Positions 32,208-43,289 of a stretch of 64,000 nucleotides of DNA are shown here, piece by piece. The notes under the pieces were generated by a model. The model had not been told where the DNA came from. It ran no database searches and was given only the letters and a program-made list of their open reading frames with translations. This stretch comes from Molanna angustata (taxonomy: Eukaryota; Arthropoda; Insecta; Trichoptera; Molannidae). The stretch covers positions 1,844,221-1,908,220 of the forward strand of contig OY754981.1 of assembly GCA_963576475.1 (NCBI GenBank). The letters are read 5' to 3'. Both the position numbers and the translations under genes were made by a program. Each line of letters opens with the position of its first letter. The first letter of the stretch is position 1.

Positions 32208-33074
32208 CTCTTCTTCTCAGCCCAATCCCGTCCACTCCTGGACGAAGGCCTCCTCCATCTCCTTCCACGCCACTCTATCCTGTGCTCTGAGCAACCAATT
32301 GGCACCAGCATAAAGGCTGATGTCATCTCTCCATCTCATTGGCGGTCTTCCAACACCTCTGACTGTCGTTCTCGGTCTCCAAGCCAACACTATTCTTGGC
32401 CATCGGTCTTCGGGGTATCTAGCCACGTGGCCCGCCCATCTCCACTTCAGGGTAAGAATGCGGTGGACGACATCAACCAATTTTGTTATTTCCCTGATGG
32501 TGTCATTTCGCACCCTGTCTCTCAGACTTAATCCTAACATGGCTCTTTCCATGGCTCTTTGGGTGACTCTTAGTTTTTCAGCACTTTTCTGAGTCATTGT
32601 CATAGTCTCCAAGCCATAAGTAGCTACTGGCAGTACATAGGTCTCATATACCTTCCGTTTCAGGTTGATGGGAATTTGGGGATTTTTGAAGATGTGGGCT
32701 AATTTCCTAAAGGCTGCCCAACTTAGTCCAATTCGCCTGTTTATTTCGGCCGTTTGGTTTTCTCGACCAATTTTCATAATGTGTCCCAAATACACATACT
32801 CTTGGACATTTTCAATCAAGATCCCATCCACCGTGATCTGAGATCCAGCTGTGCCCATCACCTTTGTTTTTGACATGTTCATGTTCAGTCCAACAGCTTT
32901 GGATGCCTCATTTATTTCATTTAGCATTTCAGTTAGTTCTATAGGGTTGTTACTTATAATGACTATGTCATCAGCGAACCGCAAGTGGCTTAGATATCTG
33001 CCATCTATACATATGCCCTTGGACTCCCAATTTAGATTTTTAAAAGCGTATTCTAGTGCCAGTGTAAAGAGTTT
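32208..33074 (-). mobile_element. RTE-clade non-LTR retrotransposon, 5'-truncated, inserted in the tandem repeat
   Basis: Minus-strand RT C-terminal half, ending in a short GAAGAAGAG tail. TATATAT occurs on both sides (32201-32207, 33075-33081) as a likely target duplication. The tandem-repeat unit broken by it can be read across the insertion (…TACATATATAT|TAGTCCAAAATT). Confidence 0.8.
32217..33074 (-). pseudogene. RTE reverse transcriptase, C-terminal half
   Basis: The frame is open from the truncation to its natural stop. It contains LSHLRFADDIVII (FADD catalytic motif), YVYLGHIMKIGRE, LPVATYGLETMTMT, RAMERAMLGLSLRDRVRN and RGVGRPPMRW near the end. This order is standard for RTE polyproteins of insects. 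The APE endonuclease and RT motifs before FADD are missing, so it cannot act by itself. The lack of stops points to a recent insertion. Confidence 0.85.
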
Positions 33075-33768
33075 TATATATATTAGTCCAAAATTATTAT
33101 AGTGGCACGCCAAATATAAATTAAAAAAAAAATATTACACTGTATTTATCTTTTTTTATTTTCTCTGTATGTTTTTTTCATTTCTTGGCTTCCATGTCTA
33201 TTATTTTCACTTCATAAGTTGTTTCTTCTACTTTTATTTTCATATGATTTAAGTTTACTTTATCAATATACTCTTCCTCAAACCGTACGCTTATTCTTAA
33301 TTATAGTACATATTTATACTATTATAAAATTATTATATCTTTTTTTATCTGTGTATTTTTTCATTTCATTGGTTTCCATGTTTTTTATTTTCACTTCATA
33401 AGTTGTTTCTTCTACTTTTATTTTCTTTTATTGTTTTATTTAATATGACTTTCTTTTATATGATTTACATTTACTTTATCAATGTACCTTTCCTCAAACC
33501 GTACGACTTCTTATTTATTGTATCTATCTAAGTCCAATATTTTATTTATATTATTTTACTTTCTTAATTTTTATTTTTGTTATGCTTGTCTATATGCTTT
33601 TTTTATTGGTTTTCACGTTTATTATGTTTACTTCATAAGTTGTTTTTTCTACTTTTATTTTCATTTCTTGTGTAATTTAATATGACTTACTTTTTTACGA
33701 TTTACGTTTACTTTATCAATATTCTCTTCCTAAACTGTTCGACTGTTTTAAATTATTGTATTTTTCTA
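33075..33768. repeat. diverged ~200-235 bp tandem repeat, right block
   Basis: The same unit continues after the RTE insertion, with cores near 33259, 33476 and 33713 (the last two more decayed). Confidence 0.75.
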
Positions 33769-33772
33769 TTAA

Positions 33773-34311
33773 GAGGACATAATCTAGTGACTGAAAACAT
33801 GATATATTAAAACCTCCTAATGCACTATGAAGTAACGTGTTTGTAAGGGTAACTATCGCGTGCGTTAAAATGGGTTTATACGTAATTTAAATTATCGGAA
33901 ACCAAGATTTAAAAAAAAATGGAAAAAATAAATTGTCATATGGCAATAAACTCGCAACTTGCGCGGGGTGCAAGAAAGTGATAATTATTATTATTAAAAA
34001 AATTGTTGATTTTTTGCATTTTAAGAACAAACCTTGATTGAAATGAAAAAACTGTATTGTTCGTTCACTTTGATTGTATGCTCTCTTTAAGCATATTATA
34101 AAAAAATATTTCTCTACGACACATAGTTATGGAGTAAATTTGATTAATATTTTTAATAATCTTTTTAGATGATCATCTGCTGAATTTTAAAATTGTGTGA
34201 CGAACATTCACTAGAAAAATGTTCAAAATACTTATGGTATTTTTTTAAGAAACACTGTTTATATTTGAGGAATTTGATTTCAAATTTGGGTGTTTAGGTG
34301 TGTATGCCCCC
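33773..34311 (-). mobile_element. TTAA-flanked MITE, copy 1 (interrupted by a SINE piece)
   Basis: Ends GAGGACATAAT… and …GTATGCCCCC form short imperfect inverted repeats, with TTAA directly outside each (33769-33772, 34312-34315), as in piggyBac-type insertion. It is the reverse complement of the copy at 52295-52768 (AACGCACGCGATA, TAAAGAGAGCATACAATCAA). A SINE 3' fragment sits inside. Confidence 0.65.
33945..34000 (+). repeat. SINE 3' fragment within the MITE
   Basis: GGCAATAAACTCGCAACTTG, CGCGGGGTGCAAGAAAGTG and (ATT)n match the tail of the SINE at 3975-4186; the tRNA head is absent. Confidence 0.7.
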
Positions 34312-34319
34312 TTAACGTA

Positions 34320-35395
34320 GTACCTACCTATTAAATATATGATAATTTGTATATTTTCTTCAATTCTCAATTTTACTTTATTATTTTATTTTTTTCAAAA
34401 GTGTATTTTTTTGTATTTAGGTATTTTTATTTATTTATTATTGTGTATTTATTTATGACTTATTATAAATTATCTACAGCTATTTTTCTTAAAACACTTC
34501 ATATGTAAAAAAAAACATGTAAATAAAGAAAATTTAAAAACTGTCAAAATAAATGTAAAAAATGTTAAATATATTGTAGGTATAATATGATAAGTCGTGC
34601 AAATCGAAACTCGACTTTTTTTCATCTGTTATCTCTATTATATAATAATAAAGCTGGCTTACTTATATAGCGCCGTTTTTGTGTGTCCACCTCAAGTGCG
34701 CTTTACAATTATAATATATTACATATATAATATCTCTTTACTCAATCTCAATTTGTCAAAATATCGATTTTTAGGCTGTGACTTGGAAATACAATGAAAA
34801 ATCTAAACATTCGCGTACTTATTGAATGATCTCGTTTCTACTCTTTTCTTCCAATTTTATTTTATAAAATCACAAGTGCTTCTCTTCATTCCAAAATATC
34901 TATGGATAATAAATTTAGACTTAAAGCTACGTTATTTTTATTAAACTTTAATAACCCAAATGTATCATAATATATTTTTTATACTGAAATTCACAAACAC
35001 GTGAAAAAAATTCTGTGATATTCCTTATGTTTTTTCTTGTTAATATAATTATCTTGATTATGTAGTTATTAATGAATTGTCAAATATAAATCGAAATATA
35101 ACTAATAGTGTAAGAGTTCGCGGTTCTAGACTTGAAGGTGTCTCTTTAAAGGTATGTCTGTAAATGGAAAGCGTGTTTTCTAATAGTCTTCCGTAGTGAA
35201 TATAGAAAAAAAATCACGCTTTATACTATTGCAATTATCAGCACGTCGAAGGCTGTTATCTGCGAAACCCACCATTACTCAGGGTTCGTACTTTGCAATC
35301 GTTGTTACCTGATGTGGTATAAATTTACAGAAAATAACCATAGTTTATACTCTGGCGTAAATTTGACTGTCGCTGGCTCTTGGTCACTAAGCTTA
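34320..35395. other. AT-rich intergenic stretch
   Basis: No coding or RNA feature recognised. Confidence 0.4.
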
Positions 35396-35397
35396 GG

Positions 35398-35510
35398 GTC
35401 GTATTACAAGAGTTATTTGAGAAAAAGGTAAGGTTCCGTACTGCGAGAATACTTCTTACGGGTCCTCAACTTTTTCTTACATTATTTTTAAATAACTCTT
35501 GTAATACGAC
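35398..35510. mobile_element. 113-bp MITE with perfect 21-bp inverted repeats
   Basis: GTCGTATTACAAGAGTTATT + T at 35398-35418 is the exact reverse complement of 35490-35510. It has no ORF. Confidence 0.75.
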
Positions 35511-35929
35511 GCTGTAATAGTTCATAGTAAAAATTAAAACTTTTGTTCTTAATTTAAATTTACTTACTACAAAAATAATACGATATTTCATTTAATCTTT
35601 TAAAACGTAAATATAGGTTTGTATTGCTGTTATTGATTACTTTAATTAGATTCAGTAAAATAATATTTAAAGCTGCGATTTTTGCCTTAAGGCAATCTCT
35701 TCCTGTTTTCAAACGCTAGGGTTATTTATATAATTACTCATAGTTTCATTGAATCAGTTAGTGGTTTTTATATTATAAATGAAATTATGTGAAATTAGGC
35801 TTGATCACCTGTGGCTTTGCGAGTTATTTAATTTCAAACTAAAATGACATCTACTTCATAAGAAATAAAGACTTTATTTTTTTCTTATATGTTAATTGTA
35901 TTATATTATGTACGATAAAATGATAATTA

Positions 35930-36048
35930 CCTACCTGAATGTGGACGAGGCGAGAGATGCATGCCAGGATAGAAAGATGTGGCGTTCGGTTCTCTCTGCC
36001 TACCCCGCAAGGGACATGGCGTGATGGTATGTATGTATGTATGTATGT
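35930..36048 (+). mobile_element. short non-autonomous element ending (TATG)n, with 13-bp target duplication
   Basis: AAAATGATAATTA at 35917-35929 is repeated at 36049-36061. The body reads GAATGTGGACGAGGCGAGAG … CTGCCTACCCCGCAAGGGAC and ends GGTATG(TATG)n. It is an opposite-strand sister of 40284-40407. The long duplication and tetranucleotide tail favour LINE-driven retroposition. Decayed relatives lie at 36180-36245, 42225-42305, 50720-50825 and 56640-56675. Confidence 0.8.
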
Positions 36049-36059
36049 AAAATGATAAT

Positions 36060-36630
36060 TAAAAACAAATGAGTGATTGATGAAGAATATTATTAAGTGA
36101 TTTAAACACATTCAAAGAATGAACGATGAACGTTTGGTTAAAAATGTATACCTACCTGCAAAAATAAGTGCCTGAATAAAATACGAGCATGTATGGATAT
36201 GAACGAGACGATGAATGTGTGTCAAGATAAAAGGGTGTGGTGCTTAATTGTCTTTTGATATGTATAAAATAATTCTATATTATAAAAGTTAATGATGAAT
36301 ATATAATCATTGCAGGCCGAATTTTGTGCAATGTTTTGTAAATAAACAAATAAAATACATTAATTAATTATAACATTTTTTTAATGTTTTTTTTTAAATA
36401 TATATCAACGTAAGTACCAATTGTAAATATATGCAGGTACACATACATATATTGATTAGTAAAGATTTTTTACATATTCACATATCTGCTTATATATTTT
36501 TTTAATTAACTAGTAAATTCTATTGTAATATATTCAAAATTATGTAAAATGTTTTATGTAAATTAAAAAAAAAAATAGATGGACAAATTTATTCATCTCT
36601 CATAATATAAAGTTTTCGTTTTAAATAAAT
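36060..36630. other. AT-rich stretch
   Basis: Only a decayed piece of the (TATG)n element (36180-36245) and simple A/T sequence are seen. Confidence 0.4.
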
Positions 36631-36633
36631 AAA

Positions 36634-36757
36634 TAAATTAGTATTTTTCCACAACATTTTTTTATAATAACTTTTTGTTTCCTTGACAATGCCAAGCCAC
36701 CTTGGCGAAAATTTTCAGTCGTTATTATAAAAAATATTGTGGTAAAATACTAATTTA
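36634..36757. mobile_element. 124-bp MITE with ~37-bp inverted repeats
   Basis: TAAATTAGTATTTTTCCACA… at the left and its near-exact complement ending …TGTGGTAAAATACTAATTTA at the right enclose a GCCAAGCCACCTTGGCGAAA core. Half of a second copy abuts the CR1-like fragment at 44870. Confidence 0.75.
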
Positions 36758-36759
36758 TT

Positions 36760-37345
36760 AATTTAAAAATGGATTTCTACTCTGTTATCATAAAAACTCT
36801 AGTATCATTAAATATTATAACTATTTTCAAATTAAATTGAATACTTGTCAATTATAGGGGCTGCGTGTATTGAAACGAAAATAGATTGTTTCCGCGCCTC
36901 ACGTAGTACCTAAGAGATATTTTTTTTATATCTAATAATTTTTTCGCTAAAATAATGTAAATATTCAATTGATTGATTTTTGATTTTTTCAAAATATTTT
37001 TAAATGCCTAAAACAATATTTTTCACCATTTTTTAACTTTTTTTATATAGTTTTTACTCATTTAATAGACATATACTAATGTAACATCCATTTAAAACAT
37101 AAAATAAATTGAAAATAAAACATATGTATCTAAAAAATACTTTGATATACTACTTTTAGATATATTTTGTACATAAACACTATTATTAATAAATTGTATT
37201 CATAAAATGTTTTTGTTACCTAATAAAGAACTGTTACGAAAAATATTTTAAAATTTCTTGTACCTACCCTTTTTGCATTAGTGTAAGACTTTATATATCG
37301 TGGATATAATTATTATATGGAGTTCTATAATATTTTTAGATGTCA
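36760..37345. other. AT-rich spacer
   Basis: No feature recognised. Confidence 0.4.
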
Positions 37346-37347
37346 TA

Positions 37348-38794
37348 GAGCCGGTATTACAGTCTCAGTTTAAGAGCTAAACTCAAGTTTTACAAAAATA
37401 TAGCGTATTACAGTGTTCGTTTAGGCCTAATCTTCCCTCAAATAAGTCACTAAAACGACAAATATTTAACAACGTTTCTGGCTCATTAAGTACTTAACGG
37501 TGAGTCAACTGTCATTTCTCGACTCGTTGCTAGGTCAGCCATATTGAAACGAACATGAACAAAATCATTATTTTAGTGAAAAAAATTAAATTTACCATGT
37601 TGGATAATAAAACAATAGTATTTCAAGTCGTAGCGTCCCGTTTTGTAGTTCGTATTATTTGAGGTTATTTAAAATTTGACAGATAATAACCTCAGAAAAA
37701 GTAAAATATGTCTATAATTGAAGATTTAGTAACTGACATGTCATATTGCACTGTAATACGGAAATGGATTCAATCTCCCCTTAACATTTATCTTAAGTTT
37801 AACAAACTCAGGCCCGAGATATCAGTTGGCCCTTAAATCGTTGGATGTAGTAATCCAAGTTAAAAGTTTAGGGAAGATTAAATTTCATTCGCGTATTTCA
37901 ATGCAAAATGAAACGTCAGTTACGTAATCTTCAACTATAGATATATTTTACGTTTTCTATGGTTATTGTCTATAACGCATCTGTCAAATTGTCACTAACC
38001 TTAAATGATACGTGACGCGAAGCTGTGACTAAATATTATTTTATTATTATAACAATACATTATTTTATTTGTTTCATTACACAGCATGTTACTTTTTCAA
38101 TTTTTTATACCGATCGATTTTTAAATTAAAATCAATCATTGTAGTGACAAAATGTCATTGAATATGTACTACGTACGTATTACATATGATTCAGTGCAAA
38201 ATGTATGTATATTTTACAGATGGATATTGAACTAAGTGATAATGGTAAAATAATGTCATATGTAGAAAATTTAAGAATACACATTATCTATATAGAAACA
38301 GGATGGATCAATTTAAAAAGTGGGATGAAAAAACATCGCAATAATAAAGTTTTAAAATGCGTTCCTGACATTTCATTATGACTGACAGTATTTCGTTTGT
38401 TGTCAGGCAATACATTATAATTATGCAAAAAAGAAAATAAATATTAAATACATAAACCACTTCTATATCAAGTCTTTTATTTTAATAATAAAAATAAATC
38501 ATGATTATAATTATTATGCATAGTTATTTGTAGTAGAAAATGAAATAAAACATTAAAGCGTGCGGCGATTAATACGCCACCTGCCGAAAAAAGACTAGAA
38601 ACAATACTTAACTCAAGATTAAGACACGCGATCCGCCAGAAACGTTGAGTTAAATATTTGTCGTTTAGTGACGTATTTAAGGGAAGATTAGGTACTGAAA
38701 TACGCAATATTTTTGTTAAACTTGAGTTTAACTCCTAAGGGCCGACTGAAATACCGGCCCTCAACTCATTGAGGGCCAACTGTAATACCGGCCC
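37348..38794. mobile_element. 1.45-kb element with ~135-160 bp inverted repeats, no transposase seen
   Basis: The left end GAGCCGGTATTACAG… (37348-37481) and the right end …CTGTAATACCGGCCC (38636-38794) are inverted copies sharing AAACTCAAGTTT, CCTAATCTTCCCT, CGACAAATATTTAAC and AACGTTTCTGG. ATA flanks both ends. The right arm carries the terminal GGGCCGGTATT motif twice, and diverged arm-like segments also occur at 37750-37900, suggesting nested or duplicated ends. The longest frames show no transposase motif. Confidence 0.65.
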
Positions 38795-38809
38795 ATAGAA
38801 CTCCATAAT

Positions 38810-39650
38810 ATTATAATAATATCCATGATATGGGTTATCACGAGGGTTTTGATTTTGCCGGTTGGACCAAACTTTTTATTTATTTATTTATTTCTTTATC
38901 ACACCATTTAAATAATCTTCATTAAAAATACTGCTGCCTAACCTGTTCTAGGGCTAGCAGTGTACCTACATATTACTACATATTATATTTCACAGGAGAT
39001 ATATAGGTTTTACCCATTTGCATTTTTAAAAAGTATCTAAACAATATAAACTTAACTATTGTACACAGATTATAAAATGGAATTGGAGTCATCATGATAT
39101 GCATGTAGGTACATATTGTGTATGTAGGTACCTAATATGTCATTTTTATTTGTTAATTGCACAAATAATCTGAAATAGTATCTCTTGGGAATACTGAACT
39201 GACAGATCATAGATGTGATCTGTCAGTCATATCTTTATTCAGTCGAGTATCAGGTCATATCAAGACAGCACAAAATTTATAAAACAATCAGGATTTTTTG
39301 CGACAGAGGAAAGAAAAAATAAACATGCCCTCTTGGTTTCGACAGCGTTGTATACAACAGTATAAACTTTTTTAAGGTGCTTGTGGACTAAGATAAAGTA
39401 GCAATTATTTTCTACTGCTATTCTCCTTTTAATCTCAACATCGACATCATTATTGTTGGTTACTGCTGAAGCTTAGTATTGGAACGAATCAACAATATCT
39501 ATGGTATGAATACCTGCGCTAATTAATAATCCTGGGATATTTCTAAAGATGCTTTAGAATCATGTACTTTGATTTTGAGGAATGTCATGTAGTCCAATTC
39601 CACTGGCAGCTTCTTCCAAATCCAAAAACTCCTGGTTGATATCTCTATAT
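38810..39650. other. intergenic stretch
   Basis: Holds a (TTTA)n run near 38875 and a short inverted CTGACAGATCA / TGATCTGTCAG pair near 39199-39227; no gene supported. Confidence 0.4.
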
Positions 39651-39900
39651 TTTTTTTATTATTTTTTTATTTTATTAAGTTTACAATAACATATACAAAA
39701 TATAAAACAAACAAACTATATAGAAAAGATTCACAGTAAGACAAAACATATTTACCCTTTACTAGAGTGCAAGCACTCGTATGTAAAGGAGACAATTTAA
39801 TACAGAATACACAAAATATTATACATACATAATTATTATCTATACAAAAAGAAGTTAATATAATTTACATATCAGTCAAATAATAAGTTTGATTTATTCT

Positions 39901-40651
39901 TTATTTTTTTTTTAAATCATTATGTTCAATTGCCAGTCTCAAATCTGTTTCAAGTTGGTTGAACCACACCACCCCATTGTACGTGTAGTAGTGGTGTGTT
40001 GTGTATGTATGTGTTAATGGGGTACACAGTTGACCCACTATATTATGTCTATCACTCGCCACACGTACAAAGGCATGGTGCGACCTTCCAATGTCCTTAT
40101 GTATTTGAAATAGCACATTTTTTTTATAGATATTTTTAAAAGATGGCACTTGAAAATCACGAAATAGTTGCAAAGTTGGGTAGTCAGATGGTTTTTTATT
40201 TATAATTTTTATTATCAACCTTTGCGTAATTTCTAGAGGCAAAATGGATGTTTTATACGCCCCCCCCCCCCATGCAACAATGCATACATACATACATACA
40301 TACCATCACGCCATGTCCCTTGCGGGGTAGGCAGAGAGAACCGAACGCCACATCTTTCTATCCTGGCAAGCATCTCTCGCCTCGTCCACATTCATGCATC
40401 GTCTCATATGCCATATTGCATTATTTGCATTATTGCATTATTGAATGGGCGAAAGCGTAATACACATTTTTAAGTAATTTTAAATTGAGAATGTTTCTAA
40501 GTTTGATAAATATGTAAATAAGCTTTCTTAATCTGTTTATAGTATTATTTATTTGAGTTTTCCATTTAAGGTTACTGTCAATTATTACTCCTAAATATTT
40601 AATTTCATTTTTATTTGTTATACATAGACAATCATTATTTTTACATGTCAA
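39901..40651 (-). pseudogene. CR1-like reverse transcriptase C-terminal region, interrupted
   Basis: This part lies after the catalytic motif: the YLGVIID block, the YYAFAHSIMQ block and the VAWGG…ILPLEITQRLI block follow in family order. The 40284-40407 insertion breaks the frame; a run of 12 or more G (minus strand) also disturbs it at 40259-40271. Nothing upstream of YLGV remains. Confidence 0.7.
40284..40407 (-). mobile_element. 124-bp short element inserted in the CR1-like frame
   Basis: ATGC at 40280-40283 and 40408-40411 bounds it. On the minus strand it starts ATGAGACGATGCATGAATG, shares the GTGGACGAGGCGAGAGATGC body with 35930-36048 and ends (TATG)n. Because it lies in a readable RT frame, the empty site is clear. 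Confidence 0.8.
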
Positions 40652-40794
40652 TACTTTTGTAGAACAATTTTTTGAGTGGATTTTATATGTTCTTGCAATT
40701 ATATCAACATCTGAATATTATACTCGAGCTCCAATTCTGGCGACTCTGATATATTCATATATTTACTCCCTATTATTCCCTACTCTCTAAGTTC

Positions 40795-40965
40795 TCCTGA
40801 ACCAGAGGTTCCGGGTTCGATTTCTGGTGGAGACACAGTTTTTAATTGTGTTTTCATATTGGGTTTTTGAGTCGATGCATATCATTATTTTTGAGAATGT
40901 GCAACTTATTTATGTGCGTGATAAATTATTGCCGTTCGGCAATTACTTCCAACTTAATAATCTAA
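40795..40965 (+). repeat. SINE of the second tRNA family, head-truncated
   Basis: The B-box region GGTTCCGGGTTCGATTTC is followed by TGGTGGAGACACAGTTTTTA, as in the minus-strand copy at 21690-21912. It ends near TATTGCCGTTCGGCAATTAC. Confidence 0.6.
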
Positions 40966-40999
40966 AAAAAATCACGTGGGTACGCAGAACACAAATTAG

Positions 41000-42895
41000 A
41001 ATTTTTTGCTTGGTTCGTTTGATCTCGTGTATGCGCAAACCACTTCCCTCTCCGCCAGAAAATTTAATGGTAAAAGGAAAAATTTACACACCTTCATTTA
41101 AATGATACTCTAAATCTACATAAGTAAGATTTTTGGAAGCATTAGTGAGTTCATACAAACCTATTTAATGTGTTTTAAATACTATTGATTAATCTAATAT
41201 TATCATCGTTATCTTATCCAAGATAAATGTGATATGTTTGACTATGTCTTATAGCCATCTGTGAACGAGATCAGGAAATAAAATAAACGACGTTTTCTCA
41301 CAACCACCAATCACTGTACACGTATGAGGCTTCGAAGGATTATTAGTGCTAGCGACATCTTTAGATTTAGATCCGTATTAACTGAAGAAGTTAACAAGCG
41401 TCATATAAAAAAACTCCAAAAAGAATCGTTTTATTGTTATTAATAAATATTTTTTTGTAAATATTTTTGCAGTCGAATACTATGTCTCTGAAACATGGTA
41501 TTTTTGAATAATGAATACATGAATGTTACATACTGGAAATATACCATATAAATAAATTCTAAATCGATGTATTTTTGATGATTGAAAAAGACATTTTCTA
41601 AAAATTTCTAAGTCTTTTTCAACACCTGTTTCGTTGGTAGCTTTTTTATTTAAATCAAATAATAATAGAGTTCTGAGAAATAATAGGTAACTAAACAGAT
41701 TCATTTAAAATAAGCCATGTTTTCTATATTCAATAACACCGAGTTTGTGAAAGATTTTTGCCATTTGACTAAGTAATTTATTTTTGGAAGCTCCTTAAAG
41801 AGATTCTGGACTTTCTAGAGGTTATGCAATCTTAATGTAAGAAGTTTTCAGCAATACGAATTATTACGAAATGTTAAATACATTGGCTTCCCAAGTACGT
41901 GTCCTGTATATTAAAGGACTATTACGGAATCAATTATTGCTACAATTTACATAGGTACTTTCTGTAACTATGTGCTTACATCAGTACAGTACTGAAATTC
42001 TCGAGAGCTATTGCATTCATTGCAACAAATGTTGCAATATCCTGTACAATGTCACAATATCCTAAATGATATAGTTATTATAGAATTGCGAGAGTTAATT
42101 GTTTATAGATTGAGAATACATGCGGTGTAATGGTTTGATTATATAGAAAGAATGAATATTGAACGACTGACGAAGATAATGTAAGATACTTAAACAGATA
42201 CTGATTTAGGTTATCCATCAAGAAATAATGAATGTTTGTCAAGACAGGAATGAAGGTAATAGTTTTTCTCGGCCCCCATCGCGAGGGATAAGGTGTGGTG
42301 GTATTTCTGTTATTTCAAAGGTTAATTAAATTGGGCTCAACATAAACATCCTTCGTAAAAAAACAGAGTATTTAATTAATAAATGAATATGCAACATCGT
42401 TTTTCATTATTAACACTACCCGCTTTCGAAAGAAATCTGAGGCATCATCTACTTAAACGAAACATAATTCTATCTCCTTTTCCAATCCGTGTCCTTTTCT
42501 TTTCTCACCTCTCCCCATTGTAAGTTCTTTTTTTTTAATTACACGTTGGTTTCAAACCATACTCGCTTATTTCTTCAACAAATTAATATGGTTGGTTGGA
42601 AGATATTACCATTGGACATTGAACCAACCATTATGCATTGATTATGAACATAAATTTTGAAAGTAATAAATATTTGAAATCACATAAATGAGTTACCTAT
42701 TTTTTGCAAACTGAATTTGTAGAAATTGAAATTTAGCACTATGGTTGGCAATGTTGCGCATGCAGAGGTTAAAATTCGACCGTAATTAATTAAATTTTTA
42801 TGTTTGAAAAGTCATTGGACATGATGTATGATTATTATTGTTTTTAATAGTAAATAATAACAATTACATTTTCCCACATTTTACTTAGCTATGAT
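41000..42895. other. intergenic stretch with decayed repeats only
   Basis: Bases 42225-42305 resemble the (TATG)n element. Otherwise no coding, RNA or repeat feature could be supported. Confidence 0.4.
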
Positions 42896-43243
42896 ACGTC
42901 CACCTCCATCCGCTCCGCATATGGGGACTGAAAACGGCCCCTTGACAGAACGCTAGTAAGAATGACATAAAATGCATGGCACGAAGAGTAGCTCTAGAAG
43001 TTCTTCTAGACTCGTGGTCTCGGCACACTTGTGAACCACACGAGCATCTTCATTTCTGCTGTGTGCATCTTTTGGTCGTGTTTTTTCTTTATCCAGTCCA
43101 GCATTCTGATCCCTGGAGCATAGCCGGGTGGACGACTGTCTTATTATACTTTGCCCTTATTTTTATGGGCATCCTTGGGTAACATATATCATCCGACAGG
43201 ACTCTCCACTTTATCCAGACCGTATCCACTTCATATAGATGTA

Positions 43244-43282
43244 GATGCAGAAGTAACTCCTTCAAGGAGTTACTTCTGCATC
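43244..43282. repeat. 19-bp perfect inverted repeat with 1-nt centre
   Basis: GATGCAGAAGTAACTCCTT, C, then its exact reverse complement. The flanks are not AT-rich. No oligo-T follows, so a terminator is not suggested. Confidence 0.9.
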
Positions 43283-43289
43283 CACGGAA

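Larger units (their letters stand above)
39655..40690 (-). mobile_element. CR1-like non-LTR retrotransposon, 5'-truncated, split by an insertion
   Basis: It has a minus-strand 3' UTR (A/T tail near 39655) and two RT pieces in series. The upstream piece reads EIKYLGVIIDSNLKWKTQIN…YYAFAHSIMQ. The downstream piece reads VAWGGGAYKTSILPLEITQR…IINKKP. A 124-bp element interrupts between SIMQ and the VAWGG block. Confidence 0.7.
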
